A DNA stretch of 50,930 nucleotides from Nocardia pseudovaccinii NBRC 100343 (GTDB taxonomy: Bacteria > Actinomycetota > Actinomycetes > Mycobacteriales > Mycobacteriaceae): positions 1 to 50,930 of the forward strand of contig NZ_BDBY01000253.1 of assembly GCF_001613225.1 (NCBI RefSeq). Direction: 5' to 3'. Shown in pieces: positions 28,201 through 39,000 of this stretch. Both the position numbers and the translations under genes were made by a program. The notes beneath the pieces were generated by a model that searched no databases, was not told the DNA's origin, and saw nothing but the letters and a program-made list of their open reading frames with translations. Numbering within the stretch: the stretch's first letter is position 1; every line of letters starts with the position of its first letter.

Positions 28201-30045
28201 CAGCACGGCGAGCATGGCGACAATGAGGTCCACGGATCGGGGCAGCGCGAGAGCCACGAATTCCCCTGCACCCACACCGTATCCGGCAACGAGCTCGGCC
28301 AATTTCCGGCTGCGCCCGTCCAATTCGGCATAGGTGAGCGACTCGCCGCCGCAGACGACGGCGGTGGCGTCGCCGCGTGCGGTGACGGTCTGCTCGAACC
28401 AATCGACAAGCGTCTCCGGCAGTTCCGCGGCAGGGGCGGGTCGCGCTGGATCTTCTGGGAAGGATCGGAGTTCCGGCTCCGGCGGTGTACGAAACGCCGC
28501 ATCCGGCAGCGTTCGCGATGCCGAGTCCAGCAGCGTTCGCGGCGCCGAGTCCAGCAGCGTTCGCGGCGCCGAGTCCAGCAGTATTCGCGATGCCGAGTCC
28601 AGCAGCGTTCGCGGCGCCGAGTCCAGCAGTATTCGCGGCGCCGAATCCGGCAGCGTTCGCGGCGCCGAGTCCAGCAGTATTCGCGATGCCGAATCCGGCA
28701 GCGTTCGCGGAACTGGGCGCAGCAGGACTACCAAGGCCTGGTCCGCCGGTGTGCGCAGGCGGCCGACCGGGAGATCCTCCGGGGCTGCGGCTATGGCGGC
28801 GATCGTCTCGGTTAGCCGTCGGTGGTGCGCGGCCAGGTCGTGCTCGGAATACCTGAGCGTGCTGGATTCCAGTACGAGGGGCAGGACCGGATCGCCGTTG
28901 TCGTATACACCGATCGTCAGGTCGTCGGAGCGCCCGGCCGATAGATGGCGCAGGGTAGCGGTTTCGGTGCCGAAGCGCAGGTCCTTCTGCATGGGCAACA
29001 CATTGATCGTGGGGCCGACGACACCGCCCCCGACACCGCCCGCCCTGAGGTCGGCGAGCATGTCGGCCTGCTGGTAGCGCTGGTGGCGCAGGATGATCAG
29101 GGATTCGGCACGCACCGCTGCGACGAGTTCGCCGACGGATGCGGACGGGTCGACCGGTATGCGCAGCGGGACGATATTCGCGGTGACCCCGAGCGCGGTG
29201 CGGGAGCGTTTCGCGGGCACGGCGAGGCCGAGCGTGACCATGTGCGCACCCGAATCCGCATGCAGCAGTATGGCGATCGCGGCGAACACCCAAGCGGGCC
29301 ACGCGGTTCCCGACGTATCCGCACGGGCCCGGAGAGCATGCCACGCCGGTGCGTCGAGGGCCCCGACGTGCCTGATGTACCGGGGCCCGTCGGTCGCCGC
29401 CGGGATCCCGGCGAACAGCGGCGCATCGTCGGGTCCCGGGATCGCGAGCCGTTGCGCCCAGAACCGCCGATCGTCGGCGAACCGCGCGGAGGCGCGGTAG
29501 CGAAGATCCTCGGCCACGAGGGCCTCCACTCGATCGAACACCGATTCCGGCACCGTCCGACCGGCGACGAGCGCGGTGTAGGCGTCGGCGACCCGCTTGA
29601 CCATGGCGGCCGAGGCGGCGCCGTCGAGAACCGCGTGATGCGATTTGACGAACCACGCGGTGCCTTCGGCGCCGAGATCGATCAAATGGTGTTCGAACAG
29701 CGGGGCACGGGACAGGTCGAAGGGCCGGTCGAGCGCCGCGTACATGTAACGCACCGCCTCACCGTGCGGGTCGGCCGCGTCGCGAAAACTATTGCGGTGC
29801 AGGGGCCAGTCGGCCACGTCAGCGAGGATCTGGACGACCTCGCCCTCGGCATCGGTGCCGAACCGCACCCGCATCGTCTCGGCTCCGGCGACGACGATGC
29901 GCAGCGCCCGCTCGAACGCCACCTCGTCGACCGTGCCGTGGATGTGCACGTACCCGCCGATCACGAACCGTCGCCCGGTGTCGTCGAATTGCTGGGCGAC
30001 CCATACATGGTGCTGAGCTCTCGTCAGCGGCAGGCTCGACGTCAT
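22252..30045 (-). CDS. NRPS2: two-module synthetase ending in a free condensation domain, C-A-T-C-A-T-C
   Basis: 2,597 residues; ATG at 30045 with a 4-base overlap with the NRPS3 stop. Domain order: N-terminal C domain of the EntF-like type (LPLTRAQHHVWVAQQ, SHHAVLDGA near residue 135); an 8-residue-repeat linker (about 443-520); A1 (HTSGTTDRPKG near 687); T1 (GGDSI near 1080); C2 (HHALLDGW near 1275); A2 (FTSGSTGAPKG near 1715); T2 (GGNSL near 2093); terminal LCL-type C3 (VHHIAGDG near 2281). The A1 pocket reads DFWNIGMVF, the threonine code at eight positions. A2 reads DMYLAALSF, which I cannot assign. There is no E or TE domain, so both residues should be L and the chain must leave to another protein. 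The terminal C domain is the natural partner for the C-less first A domain of NRPS1. It is the last gene of the long minus-strand operon. Confidence 0.95.
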   Translation of the reverse strand: MTSSLPLTRAQHHVWVAQQFDDTGRRFVIGGYVHIHGTVDEVAFERALRIVVAGAETMRVRFGTDAEGEVVQILADVADWPLHRNSFRDAADPHGEAVRYMYAALDRPFDLSRAPLFEHHLIDLGAEGTAWFVKSHHAVLDGAASAAMVKRVADAYTALVAGRTVPESVFDRVEALVAEDLRYRASARFADDRRFWAQRLAIPGPDDAPLFAGIPAATDGPRYIRHVGALDAPAWHALRARADTSGTAWPAWVFAAIAILLHADSGAHMVTLGLAVPAKRSRTALGVTANIVPLRIPVDPSASVGELVAAVRAESLIILRHQRYQQADMLADLRAGGVGGGVVGPTINVLPMQKDLRFGTETATLRHLSAGRSDDLTIGVYDNGDPVLPLVLESSTLRYSEHDLAAHHRRLTETIAAIAAAPEDLPVGRLRTPADQALVVLLRPVPRTLPDSASRILLDSAPRTLPDSAPRILLDSAPRTLLDSASRILLDSAPRTLLDSAPRTLLDSASRTLPDAAFRTPPEPELRSFPEDPARPAPAAELPETLVDWFEQTVTARGDATAVVCGGESLTYAELDGRSRKLAELVAGYGVGAGEFVALALPRSVDLIVAMLAVLRAGAAYVPLDPDYPEQRLRAVVADATPALIVTGGGVALPDSVATVPVLRIGDRPPAEPAARPTALHPAYIIHTSGTTDRPKGVVVTHANVVRLLASAQSWFGFGADDVWTLFHATAFDFSVWEIWGALCHGGKLVVVDAEVARSPGDFLDLLVAQRVTVLNQTPSAFGMLVDALTGRPAASEELSLRCVIFGGEPVEPWRLAAWWSRRDRERTRLVNMYGITETTVFSTGTSLPPNPSAGDIGTPLPDQSVYVLDAMLCPCPPGIPGELYVAGPGVAAGYLRQPGRTAARFTADPYGPPGTVMYRSGDMARWTGTGTLEYLGRADRQVKVRGFRIEPGEVEAALCEHPAVRAAAVLTVEYRPGDRRLVAFVTGDEVDVDIARTGVAKLLPAHAIPSAIIAVDTIPMTPNGKIDQRRLRAITTNGAARAAGAPPRTDIEARLHALFVDVLGHDGIGIDDGFFASGGDSILAVRLADRARTAGLAMSPRDVFEHQTVRALARTVGTARPVAAPAVASIQATTSDGRRFLPATPLQSGLLFHSLYEIEDPYLVQCALELDGAVDADRLRTALKSVLSRHPELMGSFVADDSAQLRYEIRDDIGLPWRVVDLVASTADERKHAVDRVCAEDTMIDPLAAPLLTLTLIRTEVRRSTLVLTHHHALLDGWSLGILLRELLIGYRGIELPPATPLRRFLEWSAAQDRDSARRAWGEALGGAEPSKVARADRQPWQRPEDHTFRMPDAMVTALRERAAERGLTLNSLMQAMWAMVLSNLTGGDDVVFGITVSGRAGAEMEDVVGLLMNTVPLRVRLAPGESPLDLAARIQTGRAELMEHDHLGLPEIASAAGETDLFDTSLVFENFPVDTDLLDDPDAGFSVESVEVRGGTHFPLTVVVVPSGSELTFRIGVQLARIDCLADADDLWSRILAACEALAERQQSLVGRVALFEPARRIELLAAGRGTRTDIENASIADCFEAVVRQCPQHIAIWSGGVEITYAELNARANRVARWLQGRGAGPGVPIGIALPRSVELVVAFLAVYKLGSVCVPLSDRYPPAHVRRLLRFTRTDLVLDDLDGAAAATDDDSDLGISIAADAVATLMFTSGSTGAPKGVEVTHRNIVVRARDRVGHGDGHERVLMHLPHTWDMVVYELWLPLLTGRTVVLARPGVLDVHDYAQVLRAGRVTSMLLSAGLFHLLAEQAPDELGRLSELAVAGDVLSPRAAVAVRRGEEPPRVRNLYGPVEATSFAVTFSIPDDASPELPVPIGRPADNTRVTVLDSALRPVPPGVSGEIYLSGTGLANGYHRAAARTAERFVADPYGAPGARMYRTGDLGRWDAAGLLHFLGRADRQLKINGFRVEPGEVEAAIRREPGIAAAIVTLRRVGSGQSLVAHVVGRDGVDTVALRTRLAASLPSYLVPSVIVRVDELPLTSTGKVDIGALPAPPGAAPVPVRTPRQQVIAAAFAQALGGPEVAVTDDFFALGGNSLSAIRVVAAVRSALGVEVSLRDLFESPTIAALEQVLDRRGLGTETARPGFAHVPRTDPVPLSPAQSRLWTVNYLGGQQPDYLIATALDIHGPLDAAAVQAAIGDLVARHEILRTVLPYAVDGPVQRILPVGSAQPDFRIVDADGIDSVERAMESEMLRGFDLTVQQPMRTRLYRLGREHHVLFGVVHHIAGDGESMGILQREFLTAYQARAAGQVPQWLGPATQFADYAMWLRGLLGPDTHVLEQQTRYWRTMLDGVPEHPVLPVDRPRADRRANTAAAVPILIDADSHHRLARTALDYRVSTYMLVHTALAIALNAHGADTDLPIGLALSGRDSEGLQDVVGCVVDTAVVRLDLSGAPTHRELVHQVRERVLGAYENKEFPFDRLVALVNPPRSRTHHPLFQVMVTYLRGFDIGTAPDGFAIRHRPVPVRRTPFELLLNLREEYHPDGQCAGIRGEMVYATELFDQSTVESIVAAMTTALEAMCASPDGGAIPRENAIAPR
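28491..28715 (-). repeat. 24-bp tandem repeat (minisatellite) encoding an octapeptide linker in NRPS2
   Basis: The string TTCGCG recurs at 28512, 28536, 28560, 28584, 28608, 28632, 28656, 28680 and 28704, that is, nine copies at exactly 24-base spacing, with a degenerate tenth before them. On the coding strand each unit encodes PRTLLDSA or close variants (SRILLDSA, PRTLPDSA). The array lies between the first C domain and the first A domain of NRPS2, preserves the frame and probably forms an extended, flexible linker. Two or more unit types alternate, as expected from slippage or unequal exchange. Confidence 0.93.
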
Positions 30046-33000
30046 CGCAACTCCTCGATGGCGGCATACGGGTCTCGCACGAACGCGGTGAGCAGGTGCC
30101 GCAGTTCGATGCCGAGCGCGGCCACCTGTGTTTCGTCGAAAAGGTCACGCAGGTAACCGAATCGGATGGTCAGCGAGGTGCCCGGATCGATGGTGAGCGT
30201 CAGCGGATAGTGCGTCGCGTCGTGCAGTTCGACGCCGGTGCCGGTGACGCCGCCGACCGCGGCGGCCACCGCGGCGAGCTGCTCGGTATCGACCGGATAG
30301 GACTCGTACGCCAGAGCCGTGTCGAACAGTGTGTCCCGCAGTCCGGCGGCGGCGTGGATCTCGGTCAGGCCGAGGTGGTGGTGCTCGATCAGTTCCGCCT
30401 GCTCGGCCTGTACGGCACCCATGAGCACCGCCGCGGGCATGTCCGCGGCGATGCGCACCCGCACCGGCACGGTGTTGATACACAGTCCGACAATCGATTC
30501 GACGCCGGGCAGTGCGGCCGGACGGCCCGAAACGATCGCGCCGAACACCACATCCGCGCGGCCGAGCCTGCGCCCCAGCAGGATTGCCCAGGCGACCTGG
30601 AGCACCGTATTGACCGTGATCCCGAGTTCCATCGCGGTCACACCGAGTGCAGCGGTGGCATCCGGGTCGAGCGCCCAGCGGTATTCCGCTGTGGCGGCGG
30701 TGATTTCCCGGTTGCGGGTGGCCGGGGCGACCAGTGTCGGCGCGGGCACACCGTCCAGCGCCCGCCGCCATGCCGCCGCGGACGCGGTCGCGTCGCGGTC
30801 GTGGTTCCACGCGAGATAGGCGCGGAACGATCCTCCAGGCAGCGGCAGCGGATCGTCGGAGGCATAGAGCGCCATGAGATCTCGCAGCACCAGGGGCACC
30901 GACCAGCCGTCGAGCAGAATGTGGTGGTATGTCGCGATCAATACGTAGGCCGAGACCCCGACGCGGGCCAGAGTGAATTTCATCAGCGGCGGTCCGGCCG
31001 GGTCGAACCAGTGGGCGCGGTCTCGGGCGAGGAGTTCGGACAGTTCGCCATCGGCGCGCAGATCCACCTCGCGCCACGGTAATTCGACGGTCTCCGGCAC
31101 CACCTGCCGGGATGTGCCGGTGCTGTCGGCCACGAATGCCGCGCGCAGATTCGGATACCGCCGCAGTATTTCCCGCGCGGCCCGGTGCAGCCGATAGCCG
31201 TCGACCGCTCCGTCGATACGGAGTACCGCCTGCACGTTGTAGACGTCGACCGCGGTGCGACCGGACGGTAGCGGCTCGGCGAGCATGGCGTGCAGATACA
31301 GCCCCGGTTGCAGCGGCGCGAGGGGCCACACATCGGTGAGCCGTCCGTAGGCGCGCTCCCACCGGGCGATGTCGGCCCCGCTCACCCGGACCAGTGGGAA
31401 GTCCGATGGAGTGTGCCCGCCCGCATGCGCGGTCCGGGCGTGGGCGGTGATCGCGACGAGCGCGTTCACCCACAGATCGGCCAGCTCCGACACCTCGGCG
31501 GCTTCGAGAAGTGTTTCGGGATAGGCGAATCCGGCACGGAGGCCGGAGCCGGTCACGATCGCGTCGATATCGATCGCGGCGGGCGCGGGCAGGTCGGGGT
31601 CCGGATCGGCCCGCGTCGTGCGGACTCCGGCACCGCGGTCGTCGACGCGTCCGAGGTAGTTGAAGCCGATCTGTCCGGGCATCGGTCCCGGCAGCAGTTC
31701 CGCGGTGTCGGGGTTCGAGTAGCGCAGCAGTCCGTAGCCGATCCCGCGATCGGGGATGGCGCGCAACTGTTCCTTGACCGCCTTGATCACCGCCCCGGCC
31801 GCGTCGGTACCGGCCAGTGCTTCCGCGGTGTCGATATCGGTGAGGTCCAGCCGGACCGGGTAGAGCGATGTGCACCACCCCACTGTGCGGGACAGGTCCG
31901 CGCCGGGCGCGATCTGTTCTTCGCGGCCGTGGCCCTCCAGCCGCAGCAGCGACACCGGTACGTTCTCGCCGCGCCGTGCCCGCCATACCGTGAGCGCGAC
32001 GGCCAGCGCGGATATCAGGATTTCGTCGACTCCAGCGTGGAACAGGCCGGGTACGGTCCGCACGAGCGCCTCGGTGACCGTCTCGTCCACGGTGACATCC
32101 ACCGTCGCGATGCGCGATGCGATATCGATACCGGGGTCCAGCGGCCGGGACCCGAGCAGCGGATCCGGCGTCGCGCAGATGCGCCGCCACATACCGAGTT
32201 CGGCGATCCGGCTCGGATCACGTGCCGCGTCGACCAGGGCCTGCGACCACCGGCGCATGGAGGTGCCGGGCGGATCCAGTTGCGGCGGTAACCCTTTCGC
32301 GCTCGGCTGCATGGCCGCGAGCAGGTCGGGAATGAGGATTCGCCATGACACACCATCCACGGCGATGTGGTGTGCGCACATGATCAGTCGGCCGGGCACG
32401 CCCGTGCGCACCGGCTCGAGCCAGACGAACTGCACCACGACGCCGGTCGCCGGGTCGAGGCGGTCCAGTGCGGCGTCGACCTCCACGGCGGCGACCGCCT
32501 GCAGGGTGTCCACGTCATCGATATCGCACCGGCGCAACAACTCCGCCGGATCGACGGCACCCGGCGGCGATGTCTCCAGCCGCCACTCGCCCGCACCGTC
32601 GCGGAACAGCCTGCTGCGCAGCATGTCGTGCCGGTCGACGACCGCCACGACGGCGGATGTCACGGCGTCGCGGTCGATCCCGAGGGGCAACTCGAGGATG
32701 AGGGTCTGGTTGACGCGACGGAAGGTGCCGCCACGTTCGGTCAACCAGCGCACGACGGGGGTGAGCGGCAGTTCGCCGACACCGCCGCCGGGCAGTTCCG
32801 GCAGACGCGGCACCTCCGCGCCGGAATCCACGGTCCGTGCCGCTATGGCGATTCCGGCCACCGTACGGTGCTCGAAGACGTCCCTCGGCGTGACGTGCAG
32901 GCCCTTGGCCCGCGCCCGGGAGGCGAGCTGAATCGAGGTGATGCTGTCTCCGCCGAGGGCGAAGAAAGAGTCGTCCACACCCGCCTGGTCGACGCCGAGC

Positions 33001-36000
33001 ACCTCGGCGAACACCTCGGCTATCGCCCGTTCGGCGACGGTGCGTGGCGCCTGCGACGAGCGCGGCCGGAAGACCGGATCGGGCAGCGCCGCACGGTCCA
33101 GTTTGCCGTTGGAGGTCAGCGGCAACGTATCGATCGCGACGATGGCGGCGGGTCGCATATACATCGGAACCCGCTGCGCGACATGCGTTTCCAGCGCCGC
33201 AGAGTCGAGTATCGCATCCGCCGCGGGAACCGCGTACGCGACCAGCTGCCTCCCATCGGCGCGGGCCACGACGGCGGCCTGCGCCACCGATTCGTGTTCG
33301 AGCAGTGCGGCCTCGATCTCGGCCGGTTCGACCCGGTAGCCGCGGATCTTCACCTGTTCGTCGCCGCGCCCGAGGTATTCGAGGTGCCCGTCGGCGTTCC
33401 AGCGCGCCAGGTCGCCGGTGCGATACATGCGGGTGCCGGGCGCTGCGAACGGGTCGGCCACATAGCGGTCCGCGGTCGTCGCCGGGCGCGCGTGATAGCC
33501 GCGGGCGATCTGGTGCCCGGCGAGGTAGAGCTCGCCCGCCGCGCCGACCGGTGCCGGGCGCAGCCGCGAATCCAACACGCGGACGGTCGTTCCCGGTAGG
33601 CCGCGACCGATGACACTGGCCCGCGCCGACCCGACGCGTTCGTGATCCAGCGCCAGGTGTGTGGCATGCACCGTCGCCTCGGTGATGCCGTACAGATTCG
33701 AGATCCGCGTCCCCGTGGCCGGGCGGGCGTCGTACCACGCACGCAGCCTGCGCAGATCGAGGGCCTCGCCGCCGAGCACGATGTGCCGCAGCGCGGGTCC
33801 GGTAGCGGCGCTGTCGTTGTCGAGCAGCGTGTAGAACGCCGATGGTGTCTGACTGAGCACCGTAATCCGTTCTCGCGCAAGCAGTTCACCGAACTCCGCG
33901 GGCGAGCGCGTCATGGCGGAGTCCACGATGACGAGCGTGCCGCCGGTCGCGAGCGCACCCCACATCTCCCATACCGAGAAGTCGAAGGCGTGGGAGTGGA
34001 ACATCGTCCATACGTCGTTCTGGTCGACGTCCAGTAGCGAGCGGGTGGCGGCGAGCATCGCGACGACATTGCGGTGCGTCACGCACACGCCCTTCGGCCA
34101 CCCCGTCGAACCGGAGGTGTACAGCACATAGGCGACGTCGTCCGGGTTCGGCGCCGCGGGCGCGATATCGGGCGGCACCAGACCATCCGCACCATCGAGG
34201 ACAAGGCATGGCAGGTCATTCGTGGGCAGCGCTGCGCGCTCGGCCGCTGTCGTGACTACGCAGTCCGGATCGGTCTCGGCGAGCACGAATTCCAGGCGCC
34301 GGACGGGATTATCGAGGTCGAGCGGAATATAGCCAGCCCCGGACCGCAACACACCGAGCATCGCCACGATCAACTCGACCGAACGCGAAACGGCCACGGC
34401 AACCAGCGATTCGGGCCCGACCCCACGGGCCGCGAGGGCACGCGACAGCTCGGCGGAGGCATGGTCGAGCTCACGGTAGGTCAGTGCGCGGGCCCCGTGC
34501 CGCACGGCGACGCCATCCGGTCGAGCGGCCGCCTGCGCCCAGAAGAGGTCGACGAGAGTGGCGTCGGGCACCTCTCCGGGCCGCTGCCAGCGCTCCAGCA
34601 CCAGATTTCGTTCCGCCGCACCGAGCGGGTCGATACCGGCCACCGAGATATCCGGATTCTCGGCGATCGCCAGCAGCACCCGCACCAGGCGCTCACCCAG
34701 CCGGGCCACGGTTGCCTCCTCGAGCAGGTCCGGCCGCCAGCCCGCCAGGATGTGCAGTCGGTCGCGCTGCCGCACGGTCAGCGTCAGCGCGTAATGAGTT
34801 GCCTCCCGGGACCGCAATCCGGTGATGGTCATGTCGGCGCTCGTGGCGGCGTCCGCGCGCAGCCGCGCCGCATCGAACGGATACGACTCGACCACCAATA
34901 GCGTGTCGAACAGGCCGCGCTCACCGACGTCGCCCTGCGAAACGATGTCGGCAAGCCCCACGTGGTGATGCGCCGCCAGCTCGAACTGTTCGCGCTGCAC
35001 CCGGCGCAGCAGCGATCCCACGGTTTCGTCCGGAGCCAGCCGAACCCGGACCGGCACGGTATTGATGAACAACCCGACCATGGATTCGACGCCCGCCAGG
35101 TCGGCGGGGCGACCCGATACGGTGGTGCCGAAAACCACGTCCGCCTGATCGGTCATGCGCGCCAGCAAGATTGCCCACGCGGCCTGCACGACGGTGTTCA
35201 CAGTCACCTCGAGCTCGGTCGCGAGGCGGGAAAGCCGTTGTGTCCGTGTCTCGTCCAGCGTGATCTCGTGCTCCAGGGGCAATGTCGCAGGTGCGCGCAC
35301 GGGCGCTTCGCCCGCCAGCAACGTCGGCTCCGGCACATCGGACAGCGCCTGCGCCCATACCTGCCGAGATACCGACTTGTCCTGTCGGGCAAGCCATTCC
35401 ACGTACCGGCGATAGGGCCGCGGCGGTTCGCCGGTGACCCCGGCATATCCCGCGACGATCTCGCCCAGCAGCAGCGGTATGGACCAGCCGTCGAGCAGCA
35501 GGTGGTGATAAGTGACGACCAGCTGGGTACGGCCCGCGCCGACGCGGGCCAGCAGGAACCGCAGCAGCGGCGGCCGTTCGAGATCGAACGGCGTCGCGCG
35601 TTCGGTGTCGAGTACGCGATCGACAGTCCCGGCCGATGCCTCGGCCAGGTCGACTTCGCGCCACGGCAGTGCCGCCTCTCCGGTGACGAGCTGGACGGGA
35701 GTCCCGTCCCGGTCGACGACGAAGGCGGCGCGCAGGTTCGGGTGCCGCTCCAGCACGGCCGCCGCGGCCGACCGCAGCCGGACCGCATCGACCGTGCCGT
35801 CCAGGGTCAGCACCAGCTGCACCGTGTAGACGTCCACCGCGCCGGGATCGAACATGGCATGGAACATCATTCCGGCCTGCAGCGGCGACACCGGCCACAC
35901 CTCGGTCAGCGCGGGATATCGCCGCTCCCACGTCTCGATATCACTCTGGGCGAGGGGGACCAGTGGGAAGTCGGACGGGGTGTACCCGCCGCGCGCGCGT

Positions 36001-39000
36001 GGATCCCGCGCGTGCCGGGCGACCGCGGCCAGCGCGTCACGCCACAGTCGAATCAGCTCCCCGCCCGCCGCGTCGGTGAACAGTGTGCGCGCGTAGCCGA
36101 TGCTGGTCCTGAGCCGGTTGCCGAGGACGATGGAATCCACTTCGATGGCGCCGAGCGCGCCGCGCCGCGCGTCGGGCCGGATCGGCAGCATGGCGTACTC
36201 GGGTGCGGGCAGCCAGCCGATTCCGGACAGTTCCGCCGGGAGGTCGATACCGGTGATGTGTCCGAAGTAGTTGAACGAGATCTCCCCCGGCTCCTTGCGC
36301 GGCAGCGCCGCCGCCGTCTCCTCGTTCAGATATCTGAGCAGGCCGTACCCGAAGCCATTGTGCGGGGCGGACCGCAGCTGCTCCTTGACGGCTTTGATGG
36401 CGGCGCCCATGGCGGGGCCGCCCGCGAACGCGTCGTCGATATCCACCCCGGTCAGATCGAGTCGCGCCGGGACGATCGAAGTGAACCAGCCGGTGGTGCG
36501 GGACAGGTCCGCCCCCGCCACCGCGCCCTGCTCGCGTCCGTGGCCTTCGAGCCGCAGCAGCACCGACCGCTCGCTTTCGCCGCGTAGCGACCGCCATCGG
36601 ATGACCGCGAGCGCGAGCGCCGTCAACAGCGCATCCGCCACCCGAGCGCGGTAGCGGCCGGGTATCGCGGTGATGAGCGCGGCGGTGTCACGCTCGTCGA
36701 GTTCGATCGGGGTGTGCGCCACGTCCGCGGCGAAATCCCGGTGCGGGTCGAACGGCCGGTCACCGAACGAGGGATCCGGCCCATCGACGATCTCGCGCCA
36801 GACCGGCAGCTCCGCGACCCGGTCCTGGTGTCGCGCGGCGTCGACCAGCGCGTGCGCCCACGCCCGCATGGATGTTCCGACGCCGGGCAGCGCGGGTGTG
36901 TTTCCGGCCGAGACGGCCGCCCACGCGGAGACGAAGTCGGGCAGCAGGATTCGCCACGAGACGCCGTCGACGGCAATGTGGTGCGCGGCGATGATCAGCA
37001 GGCCGGGTGATCTGCGCGGCTCCGGGGTGAGCCAGACGAACCGCAGGACCGCGCCGGTCGCCGGGTCGATCCGGTCGACCGCGGCATTCAACTCGGCGGT
37101 GGCCAGCGCCGCGAGCTCGGCGCCGTCGAGATCCGCGTCGTGCACGACATGGTCGATCAACGAGTCGACGTCCACGCTGCCGGGTGGTGCGACAGTCAGA
37201 TGCCACTCGCCCGTGGCATCGCGGTAGAGCCTCGACCGCAGCATGTCGTGGTGATCGACGACGGCGGAAATGGTGGAAACCAATGCGCCGCGCTCGATTC
37301 CGTCGGGCAGATCAACCGTGATCGACTGGCAGAAGCGGTCGAAGTTGCCGCCGCGCTCGACCAGAAAGCGAATCACCGGCGTGAGAGGCAGCTCCCCGAC
37401 GCTACCGCCCGGCAGCTCGTCGAGCCGCGGTGTTTCGCCCGCGTCGGCGGCCTCGGCGATGGCCGCCAGGCGTGCGACGGTGCGGTGCTCGTACACCTGC
37501 TGCGCCGTTACCGCGACGCCACGCGCCCGTGCGCGGGACACCAGCAGGATCGACATGATGCTGTCACCCCCGAGCGCGAAGAAGGACTCGTCGACGCCGA
37601 TGCTGTCGCGCCCCAGCACCTCGGCGAACACCGCGGCGAGTTCGCGTTCCGCATCGGTGCCCGGCGCACGAAACGGCGTCGGCTCGAATACGGGCGCAGG
37701 CAACGCTTTTCGATCTACCTTGCCGGAGCGGTTCATGGGTAGCTCAGTCAGCACGTCGATCGACGACGGCACCAGGTGACGCGGCAGCACCTCGCTCAGC
37801 CGCTGCTGCACTGCCGCCGGGTCGATATGGTGACCGGCCGCGGCCGTGACGTAGGCGACCAGCCGATCGCCCACCGCCCCGTGGTGGACGGCCGCGACCG
37901 CCTGCGCGACGGAATCCTGCCCGGCGAGGACCGCCTCGATCTCGCCGAGTTCGATCCGGATACCGCCCAACTTCACCTGGAAATCACGGCGGCCCAGGAA
38001 CTCCAGCTCCCCTGACCCGGTGGCGCGCACGATATCGCCGGTGCGGTACAGCCGCCGCCCCGGACTACCGAACGGGTCGGCGACGAACCGCGTTGCGGTG
38101 TGCCCAGCACGTGCGATGTAGCCGCGAGCGAGCGCGGCACCGCCGAGATAGAGCTCGCCGGGTGCGCCTTCCGGGACCGGCCGCAGACAGGCGTCCAGTA
38201 CATACGCACGCGTATCCCAGGACGGCGCGCCGATCGGGACCGCGTCGATGTCGTGGGCGCCGACCTCGTGCCGAGTGACTGCGACGGTCGCCTCGGTCGG
38301 ACCGTAGAGGTTGTCGTATCGGGCGCCCGGCGCGACGGCGGGCAGGTGCGCGGCGAGGCCGGGCGTCATCGCCTCACCCGCGACGAGTACGCGGCGCACA
38401 CTCGCCGCTAGCGGTTCGACTACCGCCCGCCGGTGTGCCGCGAGCGTAGACGGCGTGAATTGTACTGTGCTGACAGCATTCTCGGCGATCAGACGCACGA
38501 GCTCGACCGGATCCCGGTACGCGCCGGAGTCGTCGACGACGACTCGCGCGCCGACGGTGAAGGGCCACAGCACCTCCCATGCCGATACGTCGAACGACAG
38601 CGCGGTCTTGCGCAGCACGACATCGGTGTCGTCGAGTCTGTGCGTGTGCTGCATCCAGCCCAGGTGCGTGCAGAGGGCGGCGTGCGTGACGCCGACGCCT
38701 TTCGGCCGTCCGGTCGACCCCGATGTGAACAGCACGTACGCAAGGTTTTCCGGGCGGATCGGGGCGATCCGGTCGGCGTCGGTCACCGTGGCGGGCGATT
38801 CGCCGGACAGGTCGAGTTCGTCGAGGTGCAGCACCCGGGTGCCCGGGGGCGCGTCGAATCCGTCGCGCCGGGTCGTCAGCACGCACACCGGCTGTGTGAT
38901 ATCGAGTAGGTAGGTGTGCCGATCGCGCGGGTGGTCGGGGTCCAGCGGCAGGTAGGCGCCACCGGTCGCCAGTACCGCGTGTACCGCCACGATCTGCTCT

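Noticed and set aside
28491..28715. CRISPR-like array because of regular spacing
   Set aside because: Units are contiguous 24-bp copies without unique spacers and are in frame within a protein.
28485..28856. A repetitive plus-strand frame reading PSPAAFAAPSPAAF
   Set aside because: It is only the antisense reading of the 24-bp minisatellite; the repeat is explained by the NRPS2 linker on the other strand.
27185..29656. An 823-residue minus-strand frame overlapping NRPS2 in another frame
   Set aside because: Same-strand frame shadow of NRPS2, dominated by Arg and Gly, with no recognisable domain.
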